This document shows, piece by piece, positions 33,440-43,211 of a stretch of 64,000 bases of DNA (positions are counted from its first letter, which is position 1; the number at the start of each line of letters is the position of its first letter). The position numbers and the translations under genes were made by a program. The notes below the pieces were generated by a model. The model worked only from the letters and a program-made list of their open reading frames with translations. It made no database searches and had not been told where the DNA came from. Source of the stretch: Aquimarina macrocephali JAMB N27 (GTDB taxonomy: Bacteria; Bacteroidota; Bacteroidia; Flavobacteriales; Flavobacteriaceae); contig NZ_JACA01000034.1 in the NCBI RefSeq assembly GCF_000520995.1, positions 1-64,000 of the forward strand, read 5' to 3'.

Positions 33440-33514
33440 TACCTACAACAATGTTATAAAGGATATATATCCTTTATATTCTATGTATGTTTATTTACAA
33501 ATCTACTGGTTTTT
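33440..33514 (-). other. recombinase-end / palindrome / ATTGTT site 3 (attI-like)
   Basis: On the minus strand: CCAGTAGATTTGTAA encoding PVDL-stop (33495-33509, with AAAAA before it), a 24-bp perfect palindrome centred on GGATATATATCC (33455-33478), and ATTGTTGTAGGTAA (33439-33452). It matches sites 1 and 2 in order and spacing (42 nt from stop to ATTGTT). No recombinase gene is present here; the sequence before the box is a short spacer to cobN. Confidence 0.5.
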
Positions 33515-33558
33515 GCCCGATCTACGACATTAACCTGTTAGCCTAAAAGAAGATATAC

Positions 33559-36500
33559 TTACTCTGTTAATCCTTCACCTTCCATATACAACTCCTCTAA
33601 TTGTCTTTTAACCTCATCAGAAGGATTTGCCCACATCCCTCGTTGTATAGCTTCCAACAAGCGTTCACTCATATCTTTTAATGCCCAGGGATTGTTTTGG
33701 GTAATAAATTCTTTGTTTTCAGGAGTTAACAAATAGCTTTCTGTAATTCCTTCATACATAAAATCATCAATCAGATTTGTCGTAGCATCATAGGCAAACA
33801 GATAATCTAAAGTGGCAGCCATCTCAAAAGCTCCTTTATACCCATGCCGTTGTACTCCGGCAATCCATTTGGGATTAATTACCCGTGAGCGGTATACTTT
33901 TAGTAATTCTTCTTTCAATGTTTTTACCTTGGGGGTTTCTGGTCGGGAATGATCTCCAAAATAGATTTCGGCTTCATTACCTTTTACAGTTTTTACGGCA
34001 TTGGCCAATCCCCCATGAAATTGGTAGTAATCATCACTATCCAAAATATCATGCTCCCTGTTATCCTGGTTTTGCATTACAATCTGCATCGCTTGTAATC
34101 GATATTGAAACGATTCATGTGCAGAAACTCCCTTTTTAGAATTGCCGTAGGCATATCCACTCCAATTGATATATACTTTGGCAAGATCTTCCTGGGTTTG
34201 CCAGTTCTTCTCATCGATTACTGCTTGCAGTCCTGCTCCGTATGCTCCCGGCTTAGAACCAAACACACGATATAAAGCACGTTGCGAAGCTTCCTCTTGT
34301 GGTAATCCTTGCTCCTGCCATTGTGATTGTTCTATCAAAAATCGTTTTCTGATTGGATTATCTTCTATAGGTTCATCCAGATTTGCCAAACGCGTTACCA
34401 CCGCATTAAACAGATTGATTACATCTGGAAATGCGTCTCTAAAAAACCCTGAGATCCGTAATGTAACATCTACTCTGGGTCTTCCTAATCTTATTAAGGG
34501 GATTACCTCAAAATCAGTAACTCTGCGATTGGCATTTTTCCATAACGGGCGTACTCCCATTAATACAAATGCTTGTGCAATATCATCGCCCCCTGTACGC
34601 ATGGTAGAGGTTCCCCATACCGAAACTCCAATGGTTTCGGGGTAATCTCCGTTTTCCTGCAAATATCGATCAATAATGAGCTGTGCGCTTTTCTCTCCCA
34701 AACGGTAAGCTGTTTCGGTAGGAATGGTACGTACATCTACAGAATAAAAATTTCTTCCGGTAGGCAACAAATCCAATCGACCTCGTGTTGGTGCTCCCGA
34801 TGGCCCAGAGGGAACATAGCATCCATTAAGACCTCCTAATAAATACTCAAGTTCGTCTGTAGTTTGTTCTACCGCAACTAAAGTAGTAGATTTTATATGT
34901 CGTACTATTTGATTCAAGAAAGGATACTCTTCGGCAAGGATTTCTTTTTCTAAATACGTAATCAATTGTCTTTTTGCAATACTTTCTAATTGTTGAGTCA
35001 CGTGCCCTGCCGTTTTACAAAAAACACCTTCAATAGTCAACTCCATAGATTCTGTATAAGCAACCTCTAGAATGTTTTTGGTGATTCCTAAATCTTTGGC
35101 CAGTGCTTGTGTGATTCCTTCCTGTTGATATCCTGGTACGCGATGTAATGCTATTAACAAATCAATGAGCTGTTCATCTACAGGAGCCTTTCCAAAAATA
35201 TGGAGCCCATCTCTAATCTGTGCTTCTTTTAATTCACATAAATATCCGTCTAATTTGACTAATAATTCATCTACATCGTCTGAGGCGATTCCCAAATCCA
35301 CATTTAATTTGGTTTGCGTAACCAGATCAGCTATTTCTTTTTCTAATACACGTGATCGTTTGGGATCTAAGGTAGCTGCTTCATAATATTCATCTACCAG
35401 ATGTTCCAGTTTCATTAGACTACCGTAACTTTCTGCACGGGTCATCGGCGGAATTAAATGATCTATGATCACTGCCTGATTGCGTCGTTTTGCCTGTGTT
35501 CCTTCTCCCGGGTCATTAATGATAAACGGGTAAAAATGTGGTAATGCTCCAAATACGGCTGCAGGAAAGCAAGTTTCGGGATCTAGTGATACACTTTTTC
35601 CGGGTAACCACTCCAGGTTTCCGTGTTTTCCTAAATGGATCACTGCATCTGCCTGATAGTTTTGTTGTAACCAAAAGTAATAGGCAAGATATTGATAGGT
35701 TGGTGGCAGATCAGGAGAATGATAGATTGTCTGTGGGTCCTGATTATACCCTCTGGAAGGTTGAATACTCACAAAGATATTTCCCAATAAAAATCCAGAT
35801 ACTATAAATCCATCACCGGTATAATACGGATCATCTTCTGGTTTCCCCCATTGTGCTGTTACTTTATCCTGTAATGCTGAAGATAATGCCGAAAAACATA
35901 TATCAAAATCTGCTCGATCAAAAGTCAATGCATGCGGCCTGGTCATTGTGGTCGTAACATCATTAGTGGTCACCTGTGTAATCCAATGCATTAGCTCTGT
36001 ACCACTCTTTGGTAATTGTTCTCCTACATTATACCCTTCGGCTTTAAGCGTATTTAATAAAACAATGCAACTTTCGGGTGTATCGAGACCTACTCCGTTT
36101 GCAAGACGACTGTCCTTATTGGGGTAATTTGGTAAAATGACCGCTACCTTTTTATCTATATTCTTTTTATACTGTAATGCTGCCCAGCGCTGAGCTAATT
36201 CTGCCATAAAATCGCAGGCAGGAATATGAGCCTCATATTTTAAAATAGAGCTATCGGTAAGTGCATCTTTACTAATTTCTTTTTTAAACGAAACCGCACG
36301 ACCAATAATTCTTCCGTCAATTTCGGGTAAGGCGATATTCATAGCAATATCTGTAGGAGGTAACCCAAAGAGTCCTTCTTCCCATACTTGCTTATTAGCA
36401 GTAGAAAATATGGCTTGCAAAACGGGAATTTTAAGTTTTTCGAAGATAAACGCTGAACCATCCATGGGTTTGATCGTAAACCCTGTAGTATTAATAATGG

Positions 36501-37305
36501 TATGCACATCACGATTCCCGTTATGTGTCATTAATGTTTGTACCTGATCTAATAATTTAGGATCTCGCAGATTGCTGACAAAAACCACAAAGGCATTTAT
36601 TCCTCGTTCCTGAAGTGCTGTACTCATCACATGTAACGGCTCCATATTATCAGATAGAAAATGAGTGCGATATCCTAACAATGCCACATTAGGTTTGGAG
36701 GTATCTATAGTACTTTCTAAAACCTCTTGAGTAGTCATTCCTAACGCTGTAGTATACAAAAATACATCTGCAATACCTATAGCAGGTACAATCGGAAGTT
36801 GTATATCAAAGAAATGAGTTCGTAAATAATTAAATAGGGCAACAGCATTTTCTTTTCCTCCTTCTTGTAAATATTGTCGACACTGATGTACAATTTGTAT
36901 GTCGACAGATGACAACTGCATTAGCTCAAAATCCGGTTCATGAGCTGGTAAAAATAATATCGTATTACCCGTTTGCTCTTGCAAATTCACCAGGGATTCT
37001 ACCAAATATGTATAGTAGCTAATTCCTCCTAGCATACTACAAACAATAACTTTGGCTTTACTCAATACTTCTTCGAGATAGGTATCTATTGTCAATTCTT
37101 GTTTGAGATATACCAGATTGGTCATTCGCAAACTAGGTAATTTATTTCCTTCGGCTTCGTGTAGTTCCTTATACGCCTCATTTAAGGTATGAATTTCGGT
37201 ATCTCCGGCACTCAGAAATACAATATCTCCCGGTTGCTGATCGATATAAAAAATACCATCATCATTGGGGTTCCACCCTCCGGGTATGGTTGCGATTAGA
37301 TGCAT
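33559..37305 (-). CDS. cobN: cobaltochelatase subunit CobN
   Basis: This 1248-aa protein is the large chelatase subunit that inserts Co2+ into hydrogenobyrinic acid a,c-diamide with ATP-driven partners. It has family segments HLGKHGNLEWLPGKSVSL, GGLNGCYVPSGPSGAPTRGR, NFYSVDVRTIPTETAYRLG and GVSVWGTSTMRTGGDDI. Length is normal. Its start overlaps the cobB stop by 10 nt, and the AAA/vWA partner ChlI-ChlD is the next gene upstream. In this genome it coexists with CbiX, so which chelatase serves cobalamin is open. Chelatases for other metals share the fold, but the context argues for cobalt. Confidence 0.95.
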   Translation of the reverse strand: MHLIATIPGGWNPNDDGIFYIDQQPGDIVFLSAGDTEIHTLNEAYKELHEAEGNKLPSLRMTNLVYLKQELTIDTYLEEVLSKAKVIVCSMLGGISYYTYLVESLVNLQEQTGNTILFLPAHEPDFELMQLSSVDIQIVHQCRQYLQEGGKENAVALFNYLRTHFFDIQLPIVPAIGIADVFLYTTALGMTTQEVLESTIDTSKPNVALLGYRTHFLSDNMEPLHVMSTALQERGINAFVVFVSNLRDPKLLDQVQTLMTHNGNRDVHTIINTTGFTIKPMDGSAFIFEKLKIPVLQAIFSTANKQVWEEGLFGLPPTDIAMNIALPEIDGRIIGRAVSFKKEISKDALTDSSILKYEAHIPACDFMAELAQRWAALQYKKNIDKKVAVILPNYPNKDSRLANGVGLDTPESCIVLLNTLKAEGYNVGEQLPKSGTELMHWITQVTTNDVTTTMTRPHALTFDRADFDICFSALSSALQDKVTAQWGKPEDDPYYTGDGFIVSGFLLGNIFVSIQPSRGYNQDPQTIYHSPDLPPTYQYLAYYFWLQQNYQADAVIHLGKHGNLEWLPGKSVSLDPETCFPAAVFGALPHFYPFIINDPGEGTQAKRRNQAVIIDHLIPPMTRAESYGSLMKLEHLVDEYYEAATLDPKRSRVLEKEIADLVTQTKLNVDLGIASDDVDELLVKLDGYLCELKEAQIRDGLHIFGKAPVDEQLIDLLIALHRVPGYQQEGITQALAKDLGITKNILEVAYTESMELTIEGVFCKTAGHVTQQLESIAKRQLITYLEKEILAEEYPFLNQIVRHIKSTTLVAVEQTTDELEYLLGGLNGCYVPSGPSGAPTRGRLDLLPTGRNFYSVDVRTIPTETAYRLGEKSAQLIIDRYLQENGDYPETIGVSVWGTSTMRTGGDDIAQAFVLMGVRPLWKNANRRVTDFEVIPLIRLGRPRVDVTLRISGFFRDAFPDVINLFNAVVTRLANLDEPIEDNPIRKRFLIEQSQWQEQGLPQEEASQRALYRVFGSKPGAYGAGLQAVIDEKNWQTQEDLAKVYINWSGYAYGNSKKGVSAHESFQYRLQAMQIVMQNQDNREHDILDSDDYYQFHGGLANAVKTVKGNEAEIYFGDHSRPETPKVKTLKEELLKVYRSRVINPKWIAGVQRHGYKGAFEMAATLDYLFAYDATTNLIDDFMYEGITESYLLTPENKEFITQNNPWALKDMSERLLEAIQRGMWANPSDEVKRQLEELYMEGEGLTE

Positions 37306-38591
37306 AAATCTACAGGTTCTTCTAACGCTGCCCAGTACAAATGAATGTAGCTGGCGTATACGTTTTGATGTTGATATATTTTTGTTGAAACTTCTTTTTC
37401 TCTTGCCGAGAAGACTTGCCCTACAGTGGGTATGATATCATCGTTCATTACTTTGGAATAATGAAATTCGTGTCCCCAAATTTCTAAATCATTACACACT
37501 ACTTTTCGATATCCTAAAGATAATTTTTTGTTTTGCATAGAAGTACGAAACGGAAATATTCCTACCATATCGTATTCCTTGCCTTCTTCATCAATAATGG
37601 TATTTCCCAGATACATCATCCCACCACATTCTGCCAGAATTTTTACTCCCCGATCTGCAGCTTTTTTTAACTGATTTCGCATTGCGATATTATCGGATAA
37701 CATTTCAAGATATAATTCAGGATACCCTCCTGCCAGATATATCATATCTGCTTCAGGGAGTTTCTGGTCATGAATCGGGCTAAAATATAGGATTTCTCCA
37801 ATAGCTTCTAACCATTTTAGATTTTGAAGATAAGTAAATGTAAATGCCTCATCTTTTGCTATAGCTATCTTATATTTTTTTTCTGAAGTTATAATATCCG
37901 ATGCTTCTTGATCTATTTCAGGAACTATTTTTGCATATTCTAAAAGTGTTGGTAACGATATATGTGTTGCAATATGCGAGGCTGCTTTTTCAATAACATT
38001 TTCAAAAGTACCATCGATATGTAATCCCAAATGACGTGAGGGAATTGCAATTTCTTCATTCGGTGGAATGTATCCTAAAGATGGAATCCCTACAGTATCA
38101 CATGCTTCTTTAAGGAAGGCATAATGTGATTCTGTTTTTATAAAATTAAAAATAACGCCCGCGATCTTAACTTTGGGATCAAAAGTTTTTAATCCATGTA
38201 AGATTGGAGCAATCGTATATGCCATAGCACTGGCATTAACCACCAGGATTACCGGAATATCCAATAATTTAGCTATCGCTGCCGAGCTTCCCCGATCCTT
38301 TACTGCACCATCGAACAATCCCATCACTCCTTCTATAATACTAATATCGACAGACGCACTATAATGTTCAAAAACAGTTTTTACATGTTTCTCAGGCATC
38401 ATCACGGTATCTAAATTTATAGCTGATTTTCGAGCAGCAGTACTGTGATGAATCGTATCAATATAGTCGGGTCCGCATTTAAAAGTTTGCACAGTATTTC
38501 CCTGGTTACTAAACCAACGAGACATCCCTAGTGTAAGTGTTGTTTTTCCCGAATTACTCCACGGAGCAGCTATTAAAAATGCTTTGGACAT
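37296..38591 (-). CDS. cobB: cobyrinate/hydrogenobyrinate a,c-diamide synthase (CobB/CbiA)
   Basis: This 431-aa enzyme amidates carboxylates a and c with glutamine and ATP. The P-loop is FLIAAPWSNSGKTTLTLGM. IIEGVMGLFDGA is the family signature. The glutaminase-like domain has its Cys in KILAECGGMMYLG and the region GHEFHYSKV. It lies directly upstream of cobN, overlapping by 10 nt, so the product would be handed straight to the chelatase in a cobalt-late scheme. The same enzyme could act on cobyrinate. Confidence 0.94.
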   Translation of the reverse strand: MSKAFLIAAPWSNSGKTTLTLGMSRWFSNQGNTVQTFKCGPDYIDTIHHSTAARKSAINLDTVMMPEKHVKTVFEHYSASVDISIIEGVMGLFDGAVKDRGSSAAIAKLLDIPVILVVNASAMAYTIAPILHGLKTFDPKVKIAGVIFNFIKTESHYAFLKEACDTVGIPSLGYIPPNEEIAIPSRHLGLHIDGTFENVIEKAASHIATHISLPTLLEYAKIVPEIDQEASDIITSEKKYKIAIAKDEAFTFTYLQNLKWLEAIGEILYFSPIHDQKLPEADMIYLAGGYPELYLEMLSDNIAMRNQLKKAADRGVKILAECGGMMYLGNTIIDEEGKEYDMVGIFPFRTSMQNKKLSLGYRKVVCNDLEIWGHEFHYSKVMNDDIIPTVGQVFSAREKEVSTKIYQHQNVYASYIHLYWAALEEPVDLCI

Positions 38592-38680
38592 ATGGTTTAG
38601 AAAGAATTGAGATTTTAGATCGCTTCGCTGTTAGAAGTTAGATCATAAATTTTGTATTGGTGTAATTTCTTCGATTCATT

Positions 38681-38742
38681 GTCATGCTGAGCTTGTCGAA
38701 GTAAATTATTGTAAGAATGTCCTTCGACAAGCTCAGGGCGAC
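38681..38742. repeat. CTGAGCTTGTCGAAG inverted repeat
   Basis: CTGAGCTTGTCGAAG (38687-38701) and its exact complement (38722-38736) form a 15-bp stem around a 20-nt loop; GTC and GAC extend the ends. It lies between cobB and the chelatase gene. Related fragments occur at 6770 (CACTGAGCCC) and 45299 (CCTTCGACAGGCTCAG). It is a dispersed Flavobacteriaceae-type repeat. Confidence 0.7.
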
Positions 38743-38790
38743 ATTTCTTTTTATAATTGTATATTTCTCTACACATAATTATTTAAATTA

Positions 38791-40455
38791 CTAAAAATCA
38801 GAGACTGTAGTATAATTCAACTTTAGCTGTTGTGCTAACTGCTTGGCCTTACCTAATCTTACAAACCCTGTTTCGGTATCAATAACAGTAGTTTTTTGAA
38901 TCCTCGCCAGGTATTTTTTATACGTGGTGATTGCATATTGAAATGGGTTTTCTGCTCCCGCATTTATTTTTCCATCTGTAAAAACAAACAATTGTACTGT
39001 TTGCGTATTTACAGATCGCAGCAATTCATATACTTTAAAAAAAGCAGCTCCCAAATTCGTCTTTCCTCCTGTTTTTAATTGATGATTTATATTTGAAATT
39101 TCCTGAATATTAGCCGTAAACTTCTGGATAATTTTAGCTGTAGTATCCTGTAAGCCAACTATAGCATACTGGATTTTTTGCAAAGGATATGACATAATTG
39201 TTTTCTCTATGACCCCCTTTAAATATGCCATTTGTTGATCTAGTGCCATAGACGCACTGGTATCAACCAAAAATATAATTCGTGCCGTGGCTTTCTGTGT
39301 TGTTTGTTTATATATTGCTGTAAATTTCCCCGTCTTCAGATAGTGTTGTACAGATTGCAATACTGATATTTCTTGTTGTCGTTCTGCCGGTTGTGATACC
39401 GAATATAATTTCTGTGGGGTATCTAAAAGGATTTCTTGTTTTTTAGATGCTTTTGAAACTGAAAATTTCAATCCTTGTTGTACAGCCTTCGGCAATTGAA
39501 ATGCTGTACTACTTTGTCCGTTTCGAGGTACACTTTCTTCCCGGGGTGTATGGTTCTCTGTATCAGATGGGTTTTCTTTATTCTGATCTGTTGGAGGTGT
39601 ATACTCTTTTGCTCGATGTTGCAATACAAAAGGTGCTATACTATCTACCATTTCTGCAGTTACCTGTTCCTCATTATAGAATGCTGCATAGGCTCTAGCC
39701 GTTTTCAAAAGTAAGATGTCTGCACGCATTCCTTCTACTTGATTGGCAATAGTTAATGCAGCACACTGTTCTTGTATTGATTCTGGAATAATTACATCAT
39801 TAAGTCTCTTTTTGGCCAAAATAACTTGGTGTTTAACCTGCTGTTCTTCTTCTTGAAATTGTTTATAAAATGCTATTGGATCACTATCAAAACTAAGACG
39901 CTGCATTGCAATTTTGGTACGTGTCTTCATTTCTTTGGGAGTCTGGATAGTAACACTTAATCCAAATCGATCTAATAACTGTGGCCGCAAAGCTCCTTCT
40001 TCGGGATTCATTGTTCCTACCAGACAAAAACGACTATCCATCCATTGAGAGATTCCTTCACGTTCCAGGTGATACCCTCCTGTTGCCGAAGCGTCTAATA
40101 ATACATCCATCAGGTAATCATTGAGGAGATTTACCTCATCGATATACAAAAATCCATGATGTGCCTGTGCTAGTAATCCTTTATCTACAATCGTAGTTTT
40201 CTGGTTAATCAATGCTTCTAGATTAATACTCCCTAATACTCGATCTTCGGTAGCGCCAATAGGTAAGTTAACAAATGGAAAATCTTCTCCCATCAATTGA
40301 CTCAACCCCCTTACCATAGTGGTTTTGGCAGTACCTTTATCACCTGTTGCCAGTACCCCTCCAATACTTGAATCTACCAGATTAAGTAACAAACATAATT
40401 TTAGATCTTCCTGATCGGGGATGGCAGTAAAAGGATAGGTATATTTTGGTTTCAT
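38791..40455 (-). CDS. ChlI-ChlD fusion: AAA+ and vWA chelatase partner
   Basis: This 554-aa protein joins two chelatase subunits. The N-terminal AAA+ domain (about 1-290) has Walker A GVLATGDKGTAKTTMVRGL, Walker B FLYIDEVNLLNDYLMDVLL and an NPEEG sensor. A Pro/Ser/Thr-rich linker follows (about 290-370). The C-terminal vWA domain has MIDAS IIFLVDTSASMA and later GKTNLGAAF and LFVFTDGKI. In magnesium and cobalt chelatases these act as an ATPase motor for the large subunit, here CobN two genes downstream. The fusion replaces separate CobS and CobT. Confidence 0.92.
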   Translation of the reverse strand: MKPKYTYPFTAIPDQEDLKLCLLLNLVDSSIGGVLATGDKGTAKTTMVRGLSQLMGEDFPFVNLPIGATEDRVLGSINLEALINQKTTIVDKGLLAQAHHGFLYIDEVNLLNDYLMDVLLDASATGGYHLEREGISQWMDSRFCLVGTMNPEEGALRPQLLDRFGLSVTIQTPKEMKTRTKIAMQRLSFDSDPIAFYKQFQEEEQQVKHQVILAKKRLNDVIIPESIQEQCAALTIANQVEGMRADILLLKTARAYAAFYNEEQVTAEMVDSIAPFVLQHRAKEYTPPTDQNKENPSDTENHTPREESVPRNGQSSTAFQLPKAVQQGLKFSVSKASKKQEILLDTPQKLYSVSQPAERQQEISVLQSVQHYLKTGKFTAIYKQTTQKATARIIFLVDTSASMALDQQMAYLKGVIEKTIMSYPLQKIQYAIVGLQDTTAKIIQKFTANIQEISNINHQLKTGGKTNLGAAFFKVYELLRSVNTQTVQLFVFTDGKINAGAENPFQYAITTYKKYLARIQKTTVIDTETGFVRLGKAKQLAQQLKLNYTTVSDF

Positions 40456-40940
40456 CTGTATTTTTGTATGATTGGTAAAAATACGGATTTATATAAGTAG
40501 AATTGGTATGCTTTTTTATTTATATCTTCTATTTTCTATATGCACAAAATAAAGAATAATCAGAACTACTATTACCTCCATGTTTTTTGGTGATGTTACT
40601 TTTAATAACCTCTATTAAGTTTATAAAAAATGCAATAGAAATGAATTTTAATCTTTACTTAATTATCCTATAAAATCTATAGTCCATTATAAAACATTAA
40701 CACTTTATAAGCTTAGTTTACTAATAATTCCCTACTTTTAAAATAGTTATTGATTTTCTTTTTAACAGAAGGGTGCTCAATTTCTAGTCAAAATGCAAAC
40801 GAATAAGAAACCCTATAAAAATTATATTCGTTAAAGAAGTTAGTCTTCTACTCTTATCTAATTACCCCTATTTATATTTTTTTGAATATGCATATATCGA
40901 TTTTATTTACTGAATTGTTATATCGTGAAACCTACTTTAA
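40456..40940. other. 485-nt gap between divergent genes
   Basis: The region separates the minus-strand ChlI-ChlD gene from the plus-strand response regulator-glycosyltransferase gene, so it must hold both promoters. It is AT-rich. I see no ORF, no riboswitch and no clear TAnnTTTG element with a properly spaced TTG. Confidence 0.4.
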
Positions 40941-42104
40941 ATGAAGAGAATTTTAGCAATAGATGACCAACAACTTGTTTTATTATCCTTAGAAAAACAC
41001 CTCTCTGATACAGGGTACATTATCAAATGCGCAGATAATGGTCAATTAGGATTAGATCTTTTTGATAGTTTTAAACCAGATATTGTTATTGTAGATATTA
41101 ATATGGATGGAATGTCTGGTCTTGATGTAATTAAAAATATTCGTCAAGAAAAAAAATCAGATGTTAATATTTTGGTGATGTCAGGGAACACAAATGAAGA
41201 TACTATTATAGATGGTTTTGATCTGGGGATAGATGACTATATGAAAAAACCATTATCGCTTAATGAAATTTCGGCCCGTATTGCGAGAATTCTTGGTATA
41301 AAACCTACAAAAAAGCTAGAAAACAACTCTAAAGGTCAAATGTTACAAAGACATTGCGTTGGAGTTGTAATCCCTTGTTACAATGAAGAGGCAAGAATTT
41401 TGAGTACAGAATTTATCGATTTCGCACACAGTAACTTAGGATATCATTTATGTTTTGTTAATGATGGAAGTACAGATAATACTCTAGAAGTTTTAAAAAA
41501 ACTATCTGAAGGGAGAGAAGATAACATTAGTGTATATAACTGTGTTAAAAATGGAGGGAAAGGAGAAGCTGTAAGACAAGGAGTTCTTCATCTTGCCAAA
41601 GACTCACAGTTAGATTATATAGGATATCTAGATGCTGATTTATCAACAGACTTTAAAGATTTTGATGATTTGGTTAAAACTATAGAATCTTCAAAATTTA
41701 AAATCGTAAGTGGCTCAAGAATGAGTAGAATGGGAGCAAATATCACCAAAGAGTCTGCACGAAAAATAATAAGCAAAACTATTAATTTGATTATCAGAAA
41801 TATCTTAGGTATGTCCTTTAACGATACACAATGTGGTGCCAAAATAATGGATAGAGAAATAGTCAATGAAATGTTTAGAGAAAAATTTATTACAAAATGG
41901 TTATTTGATGTAGAAATTTTTATGAAGATGCGTAAGTTTTATGGAAAAGAAAAAGCCATTTCTTATATATGTGAGCAACCACTTAAACGATGGGTACATG
42001 CTGATGGTTCTAAGTTATCTATGAAAGATTCTGTGAAGATTGTAGGGCAACTTGCTCAAATTGCTTATTACTATAATTTTAAAGTCAAATCAAAGTTTAA
42101 GTAA
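40941..42104 (+). CDS. response regulator receiver fused to GT2 glycosyltransferase
   Basis: Residues 1-120 form a CheY-like receiver: acidic pair in LAIDDQQ (Asp8, Asp9), phosphoacceptor Asp52 in VIVDINMDGMSG, and the Lys in DDYMKKPLSL. From about residue 135 on there is a family 2 glycosyltransferase of the Alg5/dolichyl-phosphate type: VGVVIPCYNEEARI, FVNDGSTDNTL, VKNGGKGEAVRQG, YLDADLSTD and FNDTQCGAKIM. No membrane helix is seen. Phosphorylation would directly control a sugar transferase rather than a promoter. The adjacent convergent gene (42141-42458) encodes an HPt protein. I know of no characterised member of this fusion. Confidence 0.88.
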   Translation: MKRILAIDDQQLVLLSLEKHLSDTGYIIKCADNGQLGLDLFDSFKPDIVIVDINMDGMSGLDVIKNIRQEKKSDVNILVMSGNTNEDTIIDGFDLGIDDYMKKPLSLNEISARIARILGIKPTKKLENNSKGQMLQRHCVGVVIPCYNEEARILSTEFIDFAHSNLGYHLCFVNDGSTDNTLEVLKKLSEGREDNISVYNCVKNGGKGEAVRQGVLHLAKDSQLDYIGYLDADLSTDFKDFDDLVKTIESSKFKIVSGSRMSRMGANITKESARKIISKTINLIIRNILGMSFNDTQCGAKIMDREIVNEMFREKFITKWLFDVEIFMKMRKFYGKEKAISYICEQPLKRWVHADGSKLSMKDSVKIVGQLAQIAYYYNFKVKSKFK

Positions 42105-42140
42105 AATAGTAGAATCAAAAAAATCAATTATAAAAAGGAG

Positions 42141-42458
42141 TTATAGTGTACTTATGTATTCTGTTATCATTTGTAGAATTTTTTCAAAATCCTTCTTTAA
42201 ATCATAACTTCCTTCTTTCAAATTGTTTTCATAATCTGTTGCTATTTCATAACTTTTTTCAAGTCCAAAAATACTGACCTTATGCTTTAATTTATGCACA
42301 TATTCTGCAGCCTTTACAAGGTTTTTATTTTCTAAACTACTGAAATATTGTTCTTTTTCTATCGGGAATTCTTTTCTGATAACATTTAACATCTTTCCCT
42401 CAAAGACTTTATCCCCATTAGATATCTTATTTATTTCTGATAAATTTGGTTCTTCCAT
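42141..42458 (-). CDS. HPt (histidine phosphotransfer) domain protein
   Basis: This 105-aa protein is a lone HPt four-helix bundle. The phosphoacceptor His55 is in AAEYVHKLKHKVSIFGL. The N-terminal NKISNGDKVFEGKMLNVI is typical of Bacteroidota HPt domains. It would shuttle phosphate between a hybrid kinase elsewhere and a receiver. The receiver-glycosyltransferase gene ends 36 nt away in convergent orientation, making it the obvious partner, though not co-transcribed. No histidine kinase is in the window. Confidence 0.8.
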   Translation of the reverse strand: MEEPNLSEINKISNGDKVFEGKMLNVIRKEFPIEKEQYFSSLENKNLVKAAEYVHKLKHKVSIFGLEKSYEIATDYENNLKEGSYDLKKDFEKILQMITEYISTL

Positions 42459-42687
42459 TTAGTTGGTTTTTAATTAGAGTATTCGAAGTACTAAAAATAC
42501 TCCTTATTCTATAATTATTATCCAAATGATCCCAATAACACCCTCTGAATATGTTTTTTTATTCTCTTTTTGAAAAAGTAATTATATTATTGCCTTTCCC
42601 TTGTTTTCATAATCAGGTTTTAACAATGATCATCAAAATTTTAAGATAATCACTTGAAAATTTAACTCTATAAGATAAAACTTAGGG

Positions 42688-43140
42688 CTATCTAATATTT
42701 CTTATCCCTTCATAGACTACAATACTCACTGCATTGGCTAAATTTAAACTCCTTACCTTATCACTGTATATTGGTATTTTATAGAGTTGATCTGGATATT
42801 TTTCAATAATAGTTTTTGGTAAACCTGTAGATTCTTTTCCAAAAACAAAAAACAGATCATCTTCATAGGGTATAGAACAATAATCTTTTTCTGCATGGCT
42901 AGATAGGTATACCATATTCTTATTCTTATTAACAGCATAAAATTCATCTATACTATCATACATATGTACCGAAATGTGTTTCCAATAATCCAACCCAGCT
43001 CTTTTTAATCTCGAATCACTTAATTCAAACCCAAATGGTTTTACCAAATGTAGATTTGATCCCGATGCTAAACTAAGTCTACCAATATTACCCGTATTCA
43101 TGGGAATTTCTGGTTCTACAAGTACAATATTATATGCCAT
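42688..43140 (-). CDS. trmL: tRNA (cytidine(34)-2'-O)-methyltransferase TrmL
   Basis: This 150-aa SPOUT-class methyltransferase has the whole family pattern: IVLVEPEIPMNTGNIGRL, LHLVKPFGFEL, DLFFVFGKESTGLP, and the knot-forming RSLNLANAVSIVVYEGIR. It methylates the wobble ribose of tRNA-Leu. The protein lacks any extension, as in other TrmL enzymes. It is a housekeeping gene inside the cobalamin block, with no operon partner visible; 70 nt separate it from the permease gene. Confidence 0.93.
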   Translation of the reverse strand: MAYNIVLVEPEIPMNTGNIGRLSLASGSNLHLVKPFGFELSDSRLKRAGLDYWKHISVHMYDSIDEFYAVNKNKNMVYLSSHAEKDYCSIPYEDDLFFVFGKESTGLPKTIIEKYPDQLYKIPIYSDKVRSLNLANAVSIVVYEGIRNIR

Positions 43141-43211
43141 TCTTTATTATATCTACGCTCTTCAATCGTTTATAAGCAATATATGCTAGTAACTAACATA
43201 CTTAAAGTTAT

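Noticed and set aside
34166..34645. 159-aa plus-strand ORF antisense to cobN
   Set aside because: It lies fully inside the well-supported cobN and mirrors its codon pattern; shadow ORF.
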